From Panulirus ornatus (lineage: Eukaryota > Arthropoda > Malacostraca > Decapoda > Palinuridae), in NCBI RefSeq assembly GCF_036320965.1, contig NC_092232.1, positions 52,078,982 to 52,142,981 on the forward strand: DNA of 64,000 nt, given 5' to 3'. Position numbers and translations under genes: made by a program. This document shows positions 37,001 to 52,000 of this stretch, piece by piece. Each line of letters starts with the position of its first letter. Position 1 is the first letter of the stretch. The notes beneath the pieces were generated by a model. The model was not told where the DNA came from. It saw only the letters and a program-made list of their open reading frames with translations, and did no database searches.

Positions 37001-40000
37001 ATCTATTATACTTTGTCGCTGTCTCCCGCGTTAGCGAGGTAGCACAAGGAAACAGGCGAAAGAATGGTCCAACCCATCCACATACACATGTATATACATA
37101 CATGTCCACACACACACACATATACATACCTATTCATCTCAACGAATACATATATATACACACACACAGACATATACATATATACACATGTACATAATTC
37201 ATACTGTCTGCCCTTATTCATTCCCATCGCAACCCTGCCACATGAAATGACAACCTCCTCCCCCGCATGTGTGCGAGGTAGCGCTAGGAAAAGACAACAA
37301 AGGCCACATTCATTCTCACTCAGTCTCTAGCTGTCATGTATAATGCACTGAAACCACAACTCCCTTTCCACATTCAGGCCCCACAAAACTTTCCATGGTT
37401 TACCCCAGATGCTTCACATGCCCTGGTTCAACCCATTGACAGCACATTGACCCCAGTATACCACATCGTTCCAATTCACTCTATTCCTTGCCCTCCTTTC
37501 ACCCTCCTGCATGTTCAGGACCCGATCATTCAGAATCTTTTTCACTCCATCTTTCCACCTCCAATTTGGTCTCCCACTTCTCCTCGTTCCCTCCACCTCT
37601 GACACATATATCCATTTTGTCAATCTTTCCTCATTCATTCTCTCCATGTTCCCAAACCATTTCAAAACACCCTCTTCTGCCCTCTCAACCACACTCCTTT
37701 TATTACCAAACATCTCTCTTAACCTTTCTTTACTTACTCGATCAAAACACCTCACACCACATATTGTCCTCAAACATCTCAATTCCAGCACATCCACCCT
37801 CCTCTGCACAACTCTATAGCCCATGCCTCACAACCATATAACATTGTTGGAACCACTATTCCCTCAAACATACCCATTTTTGCTTTCTAAGATAACGTTC
37901 TCGACTTCCACACATTTTTCAATGCTCCCAGAACTTTCGCTCCCTCCCCCACCCTATGATTCACTTCTACTTCCATGGTTCCATCCGCTGCCAAATCCAC
38001 TCCCAGATATCTAAAACACTTCACTTCCTCCAGTTTTTCTCCATTCAAACTTACCTCCCAATAAACAATGAAATATGCCTTACTGAAAAGGGTTACAGTG
38101 TTCCAGGGTGCACAAACAAATGGTGCCCTCAATTATCTCTGAAGAAGCCCAAAATGTCCCAGAGACATTAACAGGGAACCTTAGAAGTAGGTCACATGTT
38201 GTTTGATGATGACAAGCAAGTTTTAGGAAAAATAAGAAAATGTTTTTTATAAAGAAAAGAACAAATGGAGAACACTGGTGATGGTGCCAAGTGGGGATGT
38301 AGTAACAGACAGTAATGAGTTGGAGAAGATGGAATGAGAACTCTGGAAGACTGTTGAATGTATTTGATGATGGGGTGGTAGATGTTGGGTGTTTGGGTAA
38401 GGTAAGTATGTGAAGTGAGAGTCATAGGAAGTGATATGGAGCAATGAGAAGTACTGGTGAAAGATTTGCACAAAATGGAACCATGGAAGCTGAAGTGAGT
38501 CATAGGGTGAATGAGAGGGCAAAGGTTCTGGGAGTATTGAAGAATGTGTAGAAAGACAGGTGACTATCTGTTGATACAAAAATTGATATGTTGGAAAGTT
38601 TAGTGGTCACAATGGTGTTGTATGGATGCAAAGATGGGCTATAGATAAGAATGTATAGATGAGGGTGAATGTGTTGGAAATGAAATATTTGTGTTTGAAA
38701 GTTGATCAAGTAACCAATGATAGGGTAAGAAAGAAAAGTGATAATATGAAGAATAAGGGTGACAGAGCCGTAGAGGGTGTGCTGAAATTATTTAGACATA
38801 CGTAAACAATTAGTGAAGAGAGGTCGACTGAAGTGGAGGGAACAACAAGAAGGGAGAGATCAATTTGGAGATGGAAGAACAGAATGAATAAATGTTTGAG
38901 TGTTGCATGATCTAGATCCACCTTGTCCTTCATTTACTAAAGGGTTCAATAATACTTTTAACTTGAAACAATAACAATCATCCCATATACCTTCCCAACT
39001 ATCCTACCAAGATCTATCTATTCGTTTATCAATATCTGTATCTCGGATGCCTGATCCCTCTGGAAACTTCCTCAACAGGGTGGCTACAGCAAAAGAGTCT
39101 TCATTACTTTTGAACTCCAGTGCCATTTCTTAGCCTTTAGTGCCTTATCCTTAACAGGCTATGGCAGAAGGCAGCTCTAGCAGTGTTTTCAGAGGTTCCT
39201 ACCTTATGTTCCTACAACTACTTCTACCTAATGTGTCTACCTCATATTCCTGCCTAGTGTTATAACCTACTACTACTACTAATACCTAATGCTACCAGCT
39301 AATGCTCCTACCTATTACTTCTACCTAAGCTGATGTCTAAAGTTCCTACCCACTAATTTTATCTACTGCTCTTATCATTTTGTCAAAAGGCAGGGAAAGC
39401 ACAAAGCACTCACCACAGGAAAATCTTGAGTGCAAAGAATGAGTTGTGTGAGTTAAAAGTGTTGTCAGCTGTTATTTGTGACAAGGAGAAATTGTATGTT
39501 TGTGGACAGATTACCAGCAGTCCGTGTACAAGTGAAACAGAAAGACAGTTACCCAAGTCAAAAGGAGTGCAACCTGACATCCAGTGAAGTGCTGGCTTAC
39601 TACACAGCCATCACCAACCTACTGCTAGCAAGATTTGTGTCTCTAATGCTTACTGACAGTTACTCCCATACCTTTCATAGCAGAAAATTACTATATTTGT
39701 CCAATTCAGTGCAAAATCACCTGTCCATGCTGCCAAACACACACTTCATATTCAACTATACCTTTACCTACATTTTATACTATCTCACGCCTATTAAGTG
39801 TTGTCAGGAATTATTTGTGACTAGGAAAAAATTGTATGCTTGTGGACAGAATATCAGCAGCCCATATGTGGGTGAAGTAGAAAGAAGAGACAGTTACCTG
39901 AGTCAAAGGAGTGCAACTTGACAACCAGAAGTGCTGGCTCATTACACAGCCATCACTATTCCTCCCAATACCCAGGCGGATAACAACTGCAATATAACTC

Positions 40001-43000
40001 CCTGGTCAGTGGCTGCCTACCAACTAATACCTACTGCTAGCAAGATTTATACCTCTAATGCTTACAGACAGTTACTCCCATACCTTTCATAGCAGATAAT
40101 TACTATATTTGTCCAATTCAGCATAAAATAACTTGTCCATGCTGCCAAACACACACTTCAAATCTATTCAACTATTCCTTTATTGACATTTTATCCTATC
40201 TATAGCCTATTCTATCGTTCCAATTACTGCTGCATTAATGCTCTTCAAACCTCCCTATACTCATTCCACACTCTCCTATTTTCCAACTCTATTGTACCTG
40301 TACAATGCTATTAAATTCTCATAAGTACAAAACTGTTCCTAAGAGAGCCTTTTTTTATGAAATGATCCAGAAATCTATCAATACCATAATCTTTTCAATC
40401 CATGTATTTCATTACAAAAGTAGAGGACTAACAACAATAACTTGTTCACTGGGTTGGTTTCAATCAAGTAATACAAGGTGAACATATTTCAAACTAGCAT
40501 CTCTGGAGAAGTCTTCAGTAAATGATTCATTCAACAAAAAAGATTTCACCAAAAGAATTCAGTTAACCGTTGATCTTGTGTGATTCTGATAACGGATTAA
40601 AATTCTTCCTGAAAAAGGTCTGCACGAACAGAATCCTGGGTCATTCCAACAGTGTATATTAAACTATGAAAGAACCCAAAGAATATCCACCCAACAAACA
40701 TATTCAACTCCATTATCATTCACATGGTGTGCACCAGAACCCAATATTCTGTGCAAAATCAGATTTACACATAAAATTCAAATGATGAATATGGAAACAG
40801 CCTGAGCCTGTCCTCTAAGATGAATGAATATGTGGCATACACCTTGACGGTAAATGAAGAAATCATGTAGAAAGCATTGCTCTTCCCCATTTAAGTATAA
40901 ATCAAATTGTAAATGTAAACCAAGATCTGCTATTAAATGCATGATAAAGAAAAAACTATGATGTCGTTGTTACATCTGTGTTTATGAACATGGAAAAACC
41001 TGATCCTATATTTGAAAAACTAACCTTGAGTTTCAACAATATATTATATTTGAAAAACTAACCTTGAGTTTCAACAATATATTATCAACAGCAGAGTGTG
41101 TGTAGCTGGTGACCAGAACGGAATATCCAAGGGTAACCATAAGACGAACCATAGCAACTATAGTGGAGGTCTTGCCTATTTCAAAGAAAAAACAATCAGA
41201 AAATTAATACATTCTCAGCAACTGTTTTAGCAACAGAGAGGCATCACCAAAAACTTACGAGTACTGAAGTACTCTTTCCACTTGCAAACTTTAATCTCAA
41301 TAACAATTATTGTCACGAGCTGCACTTGCAGTTTACAACCATAATCCTCTTGAGTCAATAAACAAAATACTGACAAAGAAGATTCTTCACCCTTTCGGTC
41401 TTAAACACACTGAATAAGTTGTCACCTAAAGCCTGAGCAACTTCTCATTAATTTGTAACCTTGTGACCCCTTGTATGAGGTTCCTATGTTTTTAAGCTCA
41501 GTCCACATAGCAGCACAGTAATGGGGGGCTCCTTTGGGGTAAGAAGGTCCTCAACAACTATGCACTCTTTTCTTTTCATCAATGATGATGCAAGCCTTGT
41601 TTTACATGACTTCACATTTACAGAGTTCCCAGTTGCATTGGAGGTCAACTAACACCAACCTTAGGAAAATCAACAGTACGTGAAATATTTAAAACACATT
41701 TCTTGTTCTTAACCATTTTAGTTCTACTGTCTTCAATTGAGACACAATAACAGGATGCAACTGTTTTAAGTCAAGAAAACATGCTTTCCTGCTACAAGCA
41801 CAATTCCATGCAAACTGGAATTGTCTGGAGGCCTCAGTAACCCACTAATGACCATAATGGGGGGGATTCCACACCTTTTAAGGGACTTATGTCTGCAACA
41901 ACCAATTCTGTCTGTAGCATCCATCACTGTGCACGAGTCACCACATACCTCTGTCTTTACATGCATCCCTAACATTCACCATTCCATGCATTCTTCAACT
42001 ATTTCTCTCCCTCCAGTATTCTTCCACTCTACTGCCTCATGTCATAGGTGGTCTTAACCTCACACCAACTCCTTTAATCGTACTTTGAAACATTCTCTTT
42101 GTAAACTCCCAGTCTTGTATTTTTCTAAATGCTCAAACATCCTGAAAATATTATGTTTCACCCACTCCACAACTCTAAAATTCATCCCTTTGCATTCCCT
42201 GCCATACCATATTTCTCATAAACCCCCTCATTTCTTCCTTCATTCCATCATCACACCACATGCTCCTCTCAAATAGCTCATTTCCACAGCCTGGATTCTT
42301 GACCTCTATGACTAATTTCATGCCCATGTTTTGGCTCCATGGGCCAAGGTTGGAAGGACTAAGCTGTCCCTCAATCCTTTCTCCACTTTCATGCTTACAC
42401 TTCTACCCTTCATCATTCTACTGAGGGACCCAATGGCTCTTCTACCCTGCAATGCACTCTCCCTTATCTCACCTTCCATATCACCAAACTTAAAGATAGT
42501 TCCTATATTCTTAAATTCTCTCACCTCTTCCAGTCTTCCTTCCCCATATTTATAATTATCACAGTCTAGCATACTTTCCTTTCTCACTAGAGACCTTTGC
42601 AAAAATTATATTTTCATTGTTTCCATTCAAAAACCTTTCTTTTAATTTTACTTGCATTTACCTTCATTTGCATAAGCTTACACACATCATAAAACACACA
42701 ATCATCTGCAACTCCTCTTCACTCTAAGCAAACAACACAGTATCATCCACACACATGCTTGTCACTAGCCACCATTACCTCACTACCCTACTCCATCTCT
42801 ACATCCCCTTCCTCTAATTTTAGCCACCATTACCTCACTACCTTACTCCATCTCTACATCCCCTTCCCTTAATTTTGCTTTCATCTCACTGATCACTACA
42901 TCCATTCATTAAAAAGACATGGCGACACCATGCAACCTTACCTCATACCAAAAGTATAATAAAGCTTACACTCGACTCTCCATTTTTACACGTGCATTCG

Positions 43001-46000
43001 CTCCTCTTAAGAAGATTTTCACACCATCCAACTGCTGTCCCCCTACCTAGTAATCCTTAACACATCCCATAAAGCATTCCACTTAACTTTGTCATACACA
43101 TTCTCAAGATACATAAAAGCTGCATACAGCTTGATACCTTCTGCAAGACTGACAGCAAGACGTACACATCACTTTCAGTACAGGGGGTAACAAAATTACA
43201 AAAGAACTTTTCAAAGGTAATAAAATGATTCTCTGAGCTCATGGTTTCCACATACCTGTTCCTGGGAATCCTTTTACAAGACTATAGCTCTGGGCCATAA
43301 GGGTTTTAAGAACTGCTCTTTGTTGCATCTTGTTTAGACACTTAAGGATATGCTTTCCCTTTGACACTATATCAGGAGAGAGCCCTTTCTTGAATGATGG
43401 AGGGTTTCTGAAATTAATAAAGAAATACATTTTTTACATTTTAAGCACATGTGCATAAACATCCATATTTATGAATATATATATACATCTATGGACTGAA
43501 CCAGGTCTGTGGGACCTGGATATAGATAGGGAGCTGTGGCTTCAGTGCATTACACATGACAGCTAGGGACTGACTGTGAAAGAAATGTGGCCCATTTTGT
43601 CTATTTTCCTGGTGTTACCTTGCTGAAGCAGGGGATAATGATGCCGTTTCCTGCGTCAGTGAGGTAGCATCAGAAAAAGGATGAAGAACGGCCCATCCAC
43701 TCATATACACACATTTACACAAATGCCTAAACACACACATATACGTATACATATCAACATATATACATATACATATGCATAGACATAATACATATGTGCA
43801 TATTCATATATGCTTGCCTTCATCCATTCCTGGCACCACCCCCCCACAGGAAACAGCATCACTGCCCTCCACTTGAATGAGGTAAGGTCCGGAAAACACA
43901 TAAAGGCCACACTCAGTCTCTAACTGTCATGTGTAATGCATCGAAACCACAGCTCCCAATCCAAATCCAGGCCCCACAGAACTTTCCACGGTTTACCCTA
44001 GATGTTTCACATGCCCTGGTTCAGCTCACTGACAGCATGTCGACCCTGGTATACCACATTATTCCAATTCACTCTATTCCTTGCACACCTCTCACCCTCC
44101 TGTATGTTCATGCCCTAATCGCCCAAAATCTTTTTCACTCCATCTTTCCATCCCAAATTTGGTCTCCTGCTTCTCCTTCTTCCCTCCACCTCTGACACAT
44201 ACATCCTCTTTGTCAACATGTCCTCACTAATTCTCTCCTTATGTCCAAACCATTTGAACATGCCCTTTTCTGCTCTCTCAACCACACTCTTTTTATTACC
44301 ACACATCTCTCTTACCCTTTCACTACTTATTCAATCAAATCACCGCAAACCCAATATTATCCTCAAACATTTCATTTCCAACACATCAACCCTCCTCCAA
44401 ACAACCCTATCTATAGCCCATGCCTCGCAACCATATAATATTGTTGGAGCGACTATGTCTTCAGACCTACCCATTTTTGCTCTCTAAGACAACACTCTCT
44501 CTTTCCACAATTCTTCATTGCTCCCAGAACCTTCACCCCCTCCCCCACCCTGTGACTCACTTCTGCTTCCATGGTTCCATTCGCTGATAAGTCCACTTCC
44601 AGGTATCTAAAACACTTCATTTCCTCCGTTCTTGTTTTACATAAATACTATTCTTAATGGCTTATAATTTGAAAAAAAAAAAATTCTGACATTATATCAA
44701 TTACATGGTAGCTAGTGACCACATAAATTATGAAAATAACAAACCAGTTTGAGGAGATGAGGAGAAAGACATGCAGCTGATGAAATATTTTTGAAACTGC
44801 TTGAAAGTAGTTCTACAGTATCAACTGTGTTTTGAATGCAAGTGGCAACAACATCTGTTAAAGGTTAGAAGGCAAATTAAAGAAATGATTATGTGTATCA
44901 CCACAAAGTAACTAATGACTAATAAATGGCCTCACACATCATAAATATGTTTTAATAGGAAAACCTACCTATCCACCACAAGAAATCTGAGAGAAGTTGC
45001 CCGAGGCGTGTCCATCTGCAGCTTGGCCAAGTTAGTAAAGTTGATGCTCATTGTGTTCTGATATTCACAACGATCCACATGAAAGATTCTATCATGCCAG
45101 TAAGGGCACAACTTTAAATCCCTGAAAAAACATGAAGAATTATATGATATACGAATGGTAAGAGCTCACAAACAAAGAACTTTGACCTCAAAATAGTATT
45201 TTCCTGTTTATAAATTTTTTTCACTCCCATTTCTAAAACTCTGGCTTTTACCAAGTAGCAACAGCTTCGACTCTGCTACAGTATCTTTCTCTGTTATTCT
45301 AAAGAAAACCTCACATTCTTCTAAATGAAGCTAAAACAGAATATTAGAATTAATACACCATCACTTAACATTATCTAAACCACAGCATCCACAACCTTCT
45401 TCCTAGAATGTATATGATGGAACTATCCACCGTTTTTTTATGTTGGAAGCTTTAGTCACGGACAAAAGCCCACATCAAGGCTTGATCTTAATTGAAATAT
45501 AGATATAGAGATTAATGGAAGGGAAAAAGAAGAGACATGGGATAGTATTTACGAATTTTGGAGGAAGTGATCAACATGTCTCTTGAAACATGCCAGGTCA
45601 TAGTTACTGGAAAAGATATGAGAACATATAGAGTTCCAAAGCTTTGAGAAGCAGGGAAAGAAACAGCTATCAAAACAGCCCACCTATGAGTTGCTAACAG
45701 TCATACAGTAATCATGTTGACATTTACGTGTGCTATTTAGAGCTTGGGGTGAAACATGACATCAGTAAAGAAGGCATGGAATCCTTCAAATGTGGGCAGT
45801 AAAAAATAGGCTCATAATTATTGTAAGGTTCATCTATACTAGGCATCTACATACATTGTAGGAACTGTCCTTTAAGGTTAAATCAGTATGTCTATCATAG
45901 CTTGCAATGAGACTGCCCCTTTCCAAAATATCTTATGATAGGGACTAATTGCAATTGATTTTCATGCAAAGAGTGGACAATGATGTATAATTCATGTTGG

Positions 46001-49000
46001 TTTGAGTACCTCATAGTTAACCACAATCTTCTTATCCACTCAAAACTGAGTGAAACTCAGTCACAATGTTCATTAATTCTATTAAACTGATATAGCGTGT
46101 TTCTAGTTACAAAATTTCTTACAAATTCTCAGAGAGGGAGTTTGAATGTTCACTAAATTCTTGGCATCCAAGGATACCTAAGTCTTTATAAAGTAATTCT
46201 ACAACAAAGCTACGGTAGCTGTGTCAAACCACCTTGATTGAACAGATATCAGCCAACAGTCTCACCCTCCCTACAGAAACTTTTGTGGCACACTTTATTT
46301 GCTTTTCAATTCATAAGTAATTTCTTTGGTAAGAAATTAGTTTTCCTTTAATCCTGTGTCTTCTTTTAAAAACTGGATACTCTACCACTTTAAATTATAC
46401 AACCAATACTGGAGAAGACCCTCATAAAAGTAGATGTTTGAAGGTGACAAGAATTTTACTTGGAGAAAATTATGGTCCATCTGCCAAGCTAAATGAATTA
46501 GGAGGCAAATATCCTACAAGTATATCCTCACAGAATCCTCAAAAACAAATATCTAACTCAATACTGATCTTTTCCATCACTCACTCACGAGTCGTCTGTA
46601 CTCTGTGCCAATGATGATTCTTCTATCACTGTCTTGTGAAGATAAAAAATATTCAAAATTTCTCAAAGAATTTACTATACTCCCAATCATATATTTTTGA
46701 GTATGTTCACTTCTAACTTTTCCTATCTTTTCATGTGTCCCTTCTATTCTTGGTTTGTATATGTGCTAGAAAAACTTACACTCACATCAGTTAATCATAA
46801 AAGTTGAAAATACTGCGATTATGTAATTTCTACAATACCATTTGGAACTCTTCAGCAAATGCTTAGAGCTGCTTATGAAATTTGAGCATTTAAACTATCA
46901 AAGGCGGTCAGTAGGCAATATGTTTGAGGACATTTCTGCATATCCCATCCATGTGAATGCAGCTCAGGCATGAGTAGAGAATTCTGAAAAAAAAAATACT
47001 TACCTATCTAAAACAACTTTAACAGAATCTTCTCCAAATGCCATTACTGCTCCTAAACTCAGAGCAAGCTCCGTCTTTGATGACACAACAACATTATCAC
47101 CAGCCTGTCAAGAAATTATTTGGTTATACATAAAAAACATAATGGTCTTTCTTCAAACTTCCCCAAAAACATTTACAAAAAGATCACAGATACTTTACAA
47201 AATCTTGATGGCTTTCAGACACTTATGAAATGCTTTCAGCACAGAAATATCATGTGATTTTAAAGACGCAGATCATCAGTATCTGAGTTAAATCCATGGA
47301 CTGTGAAATCTTGCTAGCTATACATTTAGCCTCTTACACATTCATTGATGAAACCTTATTCTTTAACATCAAACTTTCTATCTATCTATTCCTCTGATGC
47401 ACATTTCTCGTAGTAAATCCGTCAATGAGAAGCCACAGTTAAAGTCTCCATAACTGGTGGACTACAGTGCTACTTGTCAGTGCCTCACCCTTAACAGGCC
47501 ATTGGCAGAGGGCAACTCTAGCACAGTGTTTCCAGAGGCTCATACCTAATGTTCCAACTGACTACTTCTGTTTGATGTTCCAACCAAGTACTTATACCTT
47601 ATACTCCCATCTAAATGTTCCTACTCACCACTTTTACCTACTGCTCCTGTCTAATGTTCCTCCCTACTACTTCTATTTATTACTCCAATCATTTTGCCAA
47701 ACGGCAGGGCTACTGCATGTTGCTCACTGCTGGAAAATCTTGAATATGTGGGCCATAAAAAGTCCAGGCCCCTATACACAAACATGATTTAACTACCAAG
47801 ACCAAACACAAGCAAAAGTGATAAAACCAGTACATCACTAGTACAGGACACAAATTTCTTTGAGAAGTGTACCTGCAAACCAACACTTGCTAGTTTGGTA
47901 TGACAGGGTTGACTTTGGGAGCGTGTGAAGACATGCATAAACTGGCCTGGCTCCAACTCTGTCACAGGAACTGCTTTCTCCAACATCAGCCAAGACAAAC
48001 AGTCTCCACTTGCTTCTCTGTGAAAAACCACAATTCTAACTTTACTGCATGATTACACAATTGTCATTTTACTCATCAGTAAATGGGAAAATTTTGATGA
48101 CATGGGAAACAGAGAGAGTGACTTATGCATCAAATCAAATACAGAGGCTCTTACTCAGATACAAATCTATAATCTTTGCAGAATTCTTTGTGAGAATGAG
48201 AAGACTAAGAATATCTAAGATGGCAGCAGAGGGGAAAAATACTGTTTAGAGCAGAAAAACAGTATACAGCCATAGCATACACACCTATATTATAGCACTA
48301 TCAGAAACAGTTAGTGGGGCTTGGCTGTAAATTGTTGACTCTAAAGTTAGGCAACAAAACTACTGAATGGATTAGATAAAATAAGGCCATCATTAGTTTG
48401 ATCTTGAAAATATCTAGCCAAGGCAGGATTAACAATTACGTATGTGACGAAACTAGAAAGCAGTTGTAAAAGCATATTACATTCTATCATGTCTAAGCAG
48501 ATTATCTTGTAAGAATGAGAATAATTGGGATATCTAAAAGAGCAACATATGGGAAAACAATACTGAATTTTGCAAAATTCGCAATGCAGTGCAGAGAAAC
48601 AACATGCACATTTAAAACGATCACCGCTAGGAAGTAAAGTTCATGCACAGATGTGAATGATTACAGTGAACGAATATAATGGTTTTCTGAACATGTCCTT
48701 ATGATACAAAGAGCTTAAGAAAAGGCTGAAAACAAAGGGTAAAAAAGAAGGAAAATCTTTCTATGGGTCAGTTGAGCCTAGACACAGTGAGCTAAATAAA
48801 CTATTGCTTTCAATCCATCAAAATATCAAGAGGAAAAAAATTTACATGAGAAGTGGAATTCTAACATTTAAAATACATCACAATCTTAAAGGAGGTCCTC
48901 AGAAATATATCATGAGGGAAACAACTCTAATTATCTATCTATCTATCTATATTTTTCATGCCTGTTCCATCTGGGAACACCCATCAAAGGGTACCAAATA

Positions 49001-52000
49001 CAGGCAATGGAGAAAAGGGTGTAAAATAAGAGATAACTGTTTCAACAAAAGTCCAAAAGCTGAAGTAATGAAGATGTCGTGTGAAGGCTTAGATAGTACA
49101 AAGTATAAGAAAGAATGAAAAAGAAATTAAGAAATGAATACAGAAACATCAGAAAAGAAATGCAGAAATTTTGGACAAAACTATCAACAGCACACATCAG
49201 TTAATTAAAAAATGAAAAACTGAATGTAAGGACTTAAAGGAAAGGCATGTTGTAAATCATTACTTTTTCATAAATTTTTGCCATATCTAGCATCAGCAAG
49301 GTCATGCCAGGAACAGATGAAGAAACGGCCTCATTCACATATATCCACATCAGAACTGTCCTATAAGTACAATGCAGTGAAATCAGAACCCCCTATGTAC
49401 AACAAATCCTATACACCTTTTTGTGTTATCTCCCAACTGCTTTATATAACCTGGTTCTGACCACTGAAAGCATGTCATCTCCTCTAAACCACACTGCTCT
49501 AATTTGCTCTATCCCTTGCACATCTCACACCATCCTACATGTTCAGGTCCTAAAACATCAAAGCATCCTTCACTCCACCCTTCCACCTCCCTCTTGGTTT
49601 CCCCTTCCTTGTTCCCTCCACTTCTGATATACATACCCTTTTAGTCACCCTCTCCATATGTCCAGGACATTTCATCACAATAGTGACTCTAGTTCTCTTA
49701 TATATACTCCTCTTCCTACTACACTTCTCTCTTACCCTGTCGGCTTTTTATTCGATCAACCCTTCTATCTATCTATATATATCCCTCAAACCCAGTCACT
49801 CAAGATTCCCATTAATGGGATGGCTAAAGTAAAAGAGTCAACCCCTTTAACACTACATATGTCCTCAAACAATTAATTTCCAACATTCCTATCCTATTCT
49901 TTATATTTTTGCTTGAAGCCCATGCCTCATATCCATACAGCACCAATGGAACTATTTTTCCATTAAACATATCCATCTTTCCCTTTAACAATAGTGCCCT
50001 CTCTCCCAACACAATCCTCAGTATGCCCAGGACCTCTGCCCCTTCACCCACCATATGGCTCACTTCTTTTCCCATGGTTCCATTTCATGCCATATGGTGC
50101 ACTACAAATTAATTAAAATACTCCACTTCCTCCAACTTTTCTCCATTCAAACTTGCACTTCAAATGACCTTTGTCTTCACTGCTAAACCTAATGACCTTG
50201 CTTTTATTCACATTTACTCTCAACTTTCTCCTTTCACAAACTCTCCTAAACTCAATACCACGCCCCACTCACTCCAACAGACAGCATAACTACCCCTCTC
50301 TCCAAGATCCATGCATTAACAAAGTGAACAGCCATGGTGATATCACACACCCCAACACAGACCCACCCTGACCTGGAACCACTCAACCCTATCTCTTCTT
50401 ATGCACATGCAATGCTTACTCTCTCAATACAAGCTATTCACTGCTTCTAGAAGCTTTTCTCCCAAACCACACATTCATATATTCCAAAGAGCATTTGTAT
50501 CAACTATATCATACACTTTCTCCATATCCATAAAATCCATCCAGATTCTTCTCTTTTTATAAATATTTCTCAAACAGTCTGCAAAGCAAACACATAATAC
50601 ACATATCCTCTACCATTGTGGGAGCCACATAGTTCCACCCAAGTTTGATATTCTGTGCATGCCACAATCTTCTCATTCTCAATTATCACTCTCCCACACA
50701 ACTTACCAACTACGCTCAGCACAGTTATGTCTCTGTAATTTGAATATCCACTTTTGTATGTCTATCTATCAATATCTCTGAATGCCCACTCCCTCCAGGA
50801 ACTCCCATCAAGGGGGTGGCCATGGCAAAAGAATCTCCATTTATATTTGTCCTTATGTGCCTCCCATACATACACCACTCTACGCTTGCCTCCCACATTT
50901 CTTCCCTCAACTGACCCTTCAGTGCCTTCTCTTTCATGCATACATACCATACGAAGAGATTTACAATTTCCCAAGATTTCCGATCAAGCAAAAATTTTCT
51001 TTCATATTCAAACAATTCTAAAGACAAATGAAACCTGCCTCTTTATGGCATCCTGGCACCAAAGTGCTCTCAAAGCAGCATCTCTCTTTCCGTCAGCAAT
51101 TTCCAAATGCAGAAGCAGGCACCAATGACGGAAGTAATTCAAGTGGGTCTGGTGGAGTACAGTGTTGTCAATGCTACTTTCATTTCTAGTCCTTCTTATG
51201 CAGCCTCTATAAATTCTATCTTTTCAGGTTGCAGCCACACATTATATGAAAAAGTTTGTGCAAAATCATGACTATGTCAAAATAGGTACCCTTCTTTCTA
51301 GGTAAGTAGCTACCTGACTGGGTACCTAGCTATCATGAATAGGTAACATTTATCATTCAAATCAGTGTGTCCAAAGCAATTTTTTAAAAAAACATGGCAC
51401 TATATCCTGAGGCACACAAATTTGTCAGAGATCATAGCAACAATTAACAATGAGGTAAAGAAGTATGAAATGCAATTTCAATCTCACATAACTGAACCAT
51501 TTTGGACTATTCAGAGTGAATGTGATATAAAATAGACAAGAAAAGCAAGAGAAACACAAAAGAGAGATGTTTCTCTTGTATGAAAAGCAGGTTTTAAAAT
51601 ATACACCACTGTGTCCTTATTGTACCATTGTGAATATCAATTATGCTTAACAGATTCCTAGCCTTAAAAAAAAAAAGGAAAAGAGGTAAGCTTTGAAAAA
51701 AATTAAAAACCTTTTCTCTCTTAGGCATTGTCCAACAAGAGTTCTCAAGAAACCTTGGAAATAACACATTCTTACTCCCAGTCTTTTTGGTGAAGAATCA
51801 ATGTCTTTCCCCATCTATCACTATCCTCCCAACTATACATATACAGCAGCAGCTTGTTTGTTTTGGACTGCCCTCTGCCAACCAGAGACCCCCAGAGCAA
51901 TCTTAGATGCCCTCCTACTCCTGGCTGGTCAGACCTTAGAATTTGTACATCAAGGGCATCAACCCATTCACTACCCACTTCCCTACCTTAATTTACCCTT

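Noticed and set aside
39200..39370. CRISPR-like array of short units
   Set aside because: The CTACCTAATG units are irregular, without conserved spacers, and are part of a eukaryotic interspersed repeat.
51034..51039. Canonical GT donor CAG|GTTTCA for DNA2 exon f
   Set aside because: It puts exon g in a frame without similarity to DNA2 and gives a stop at the start of exon h.
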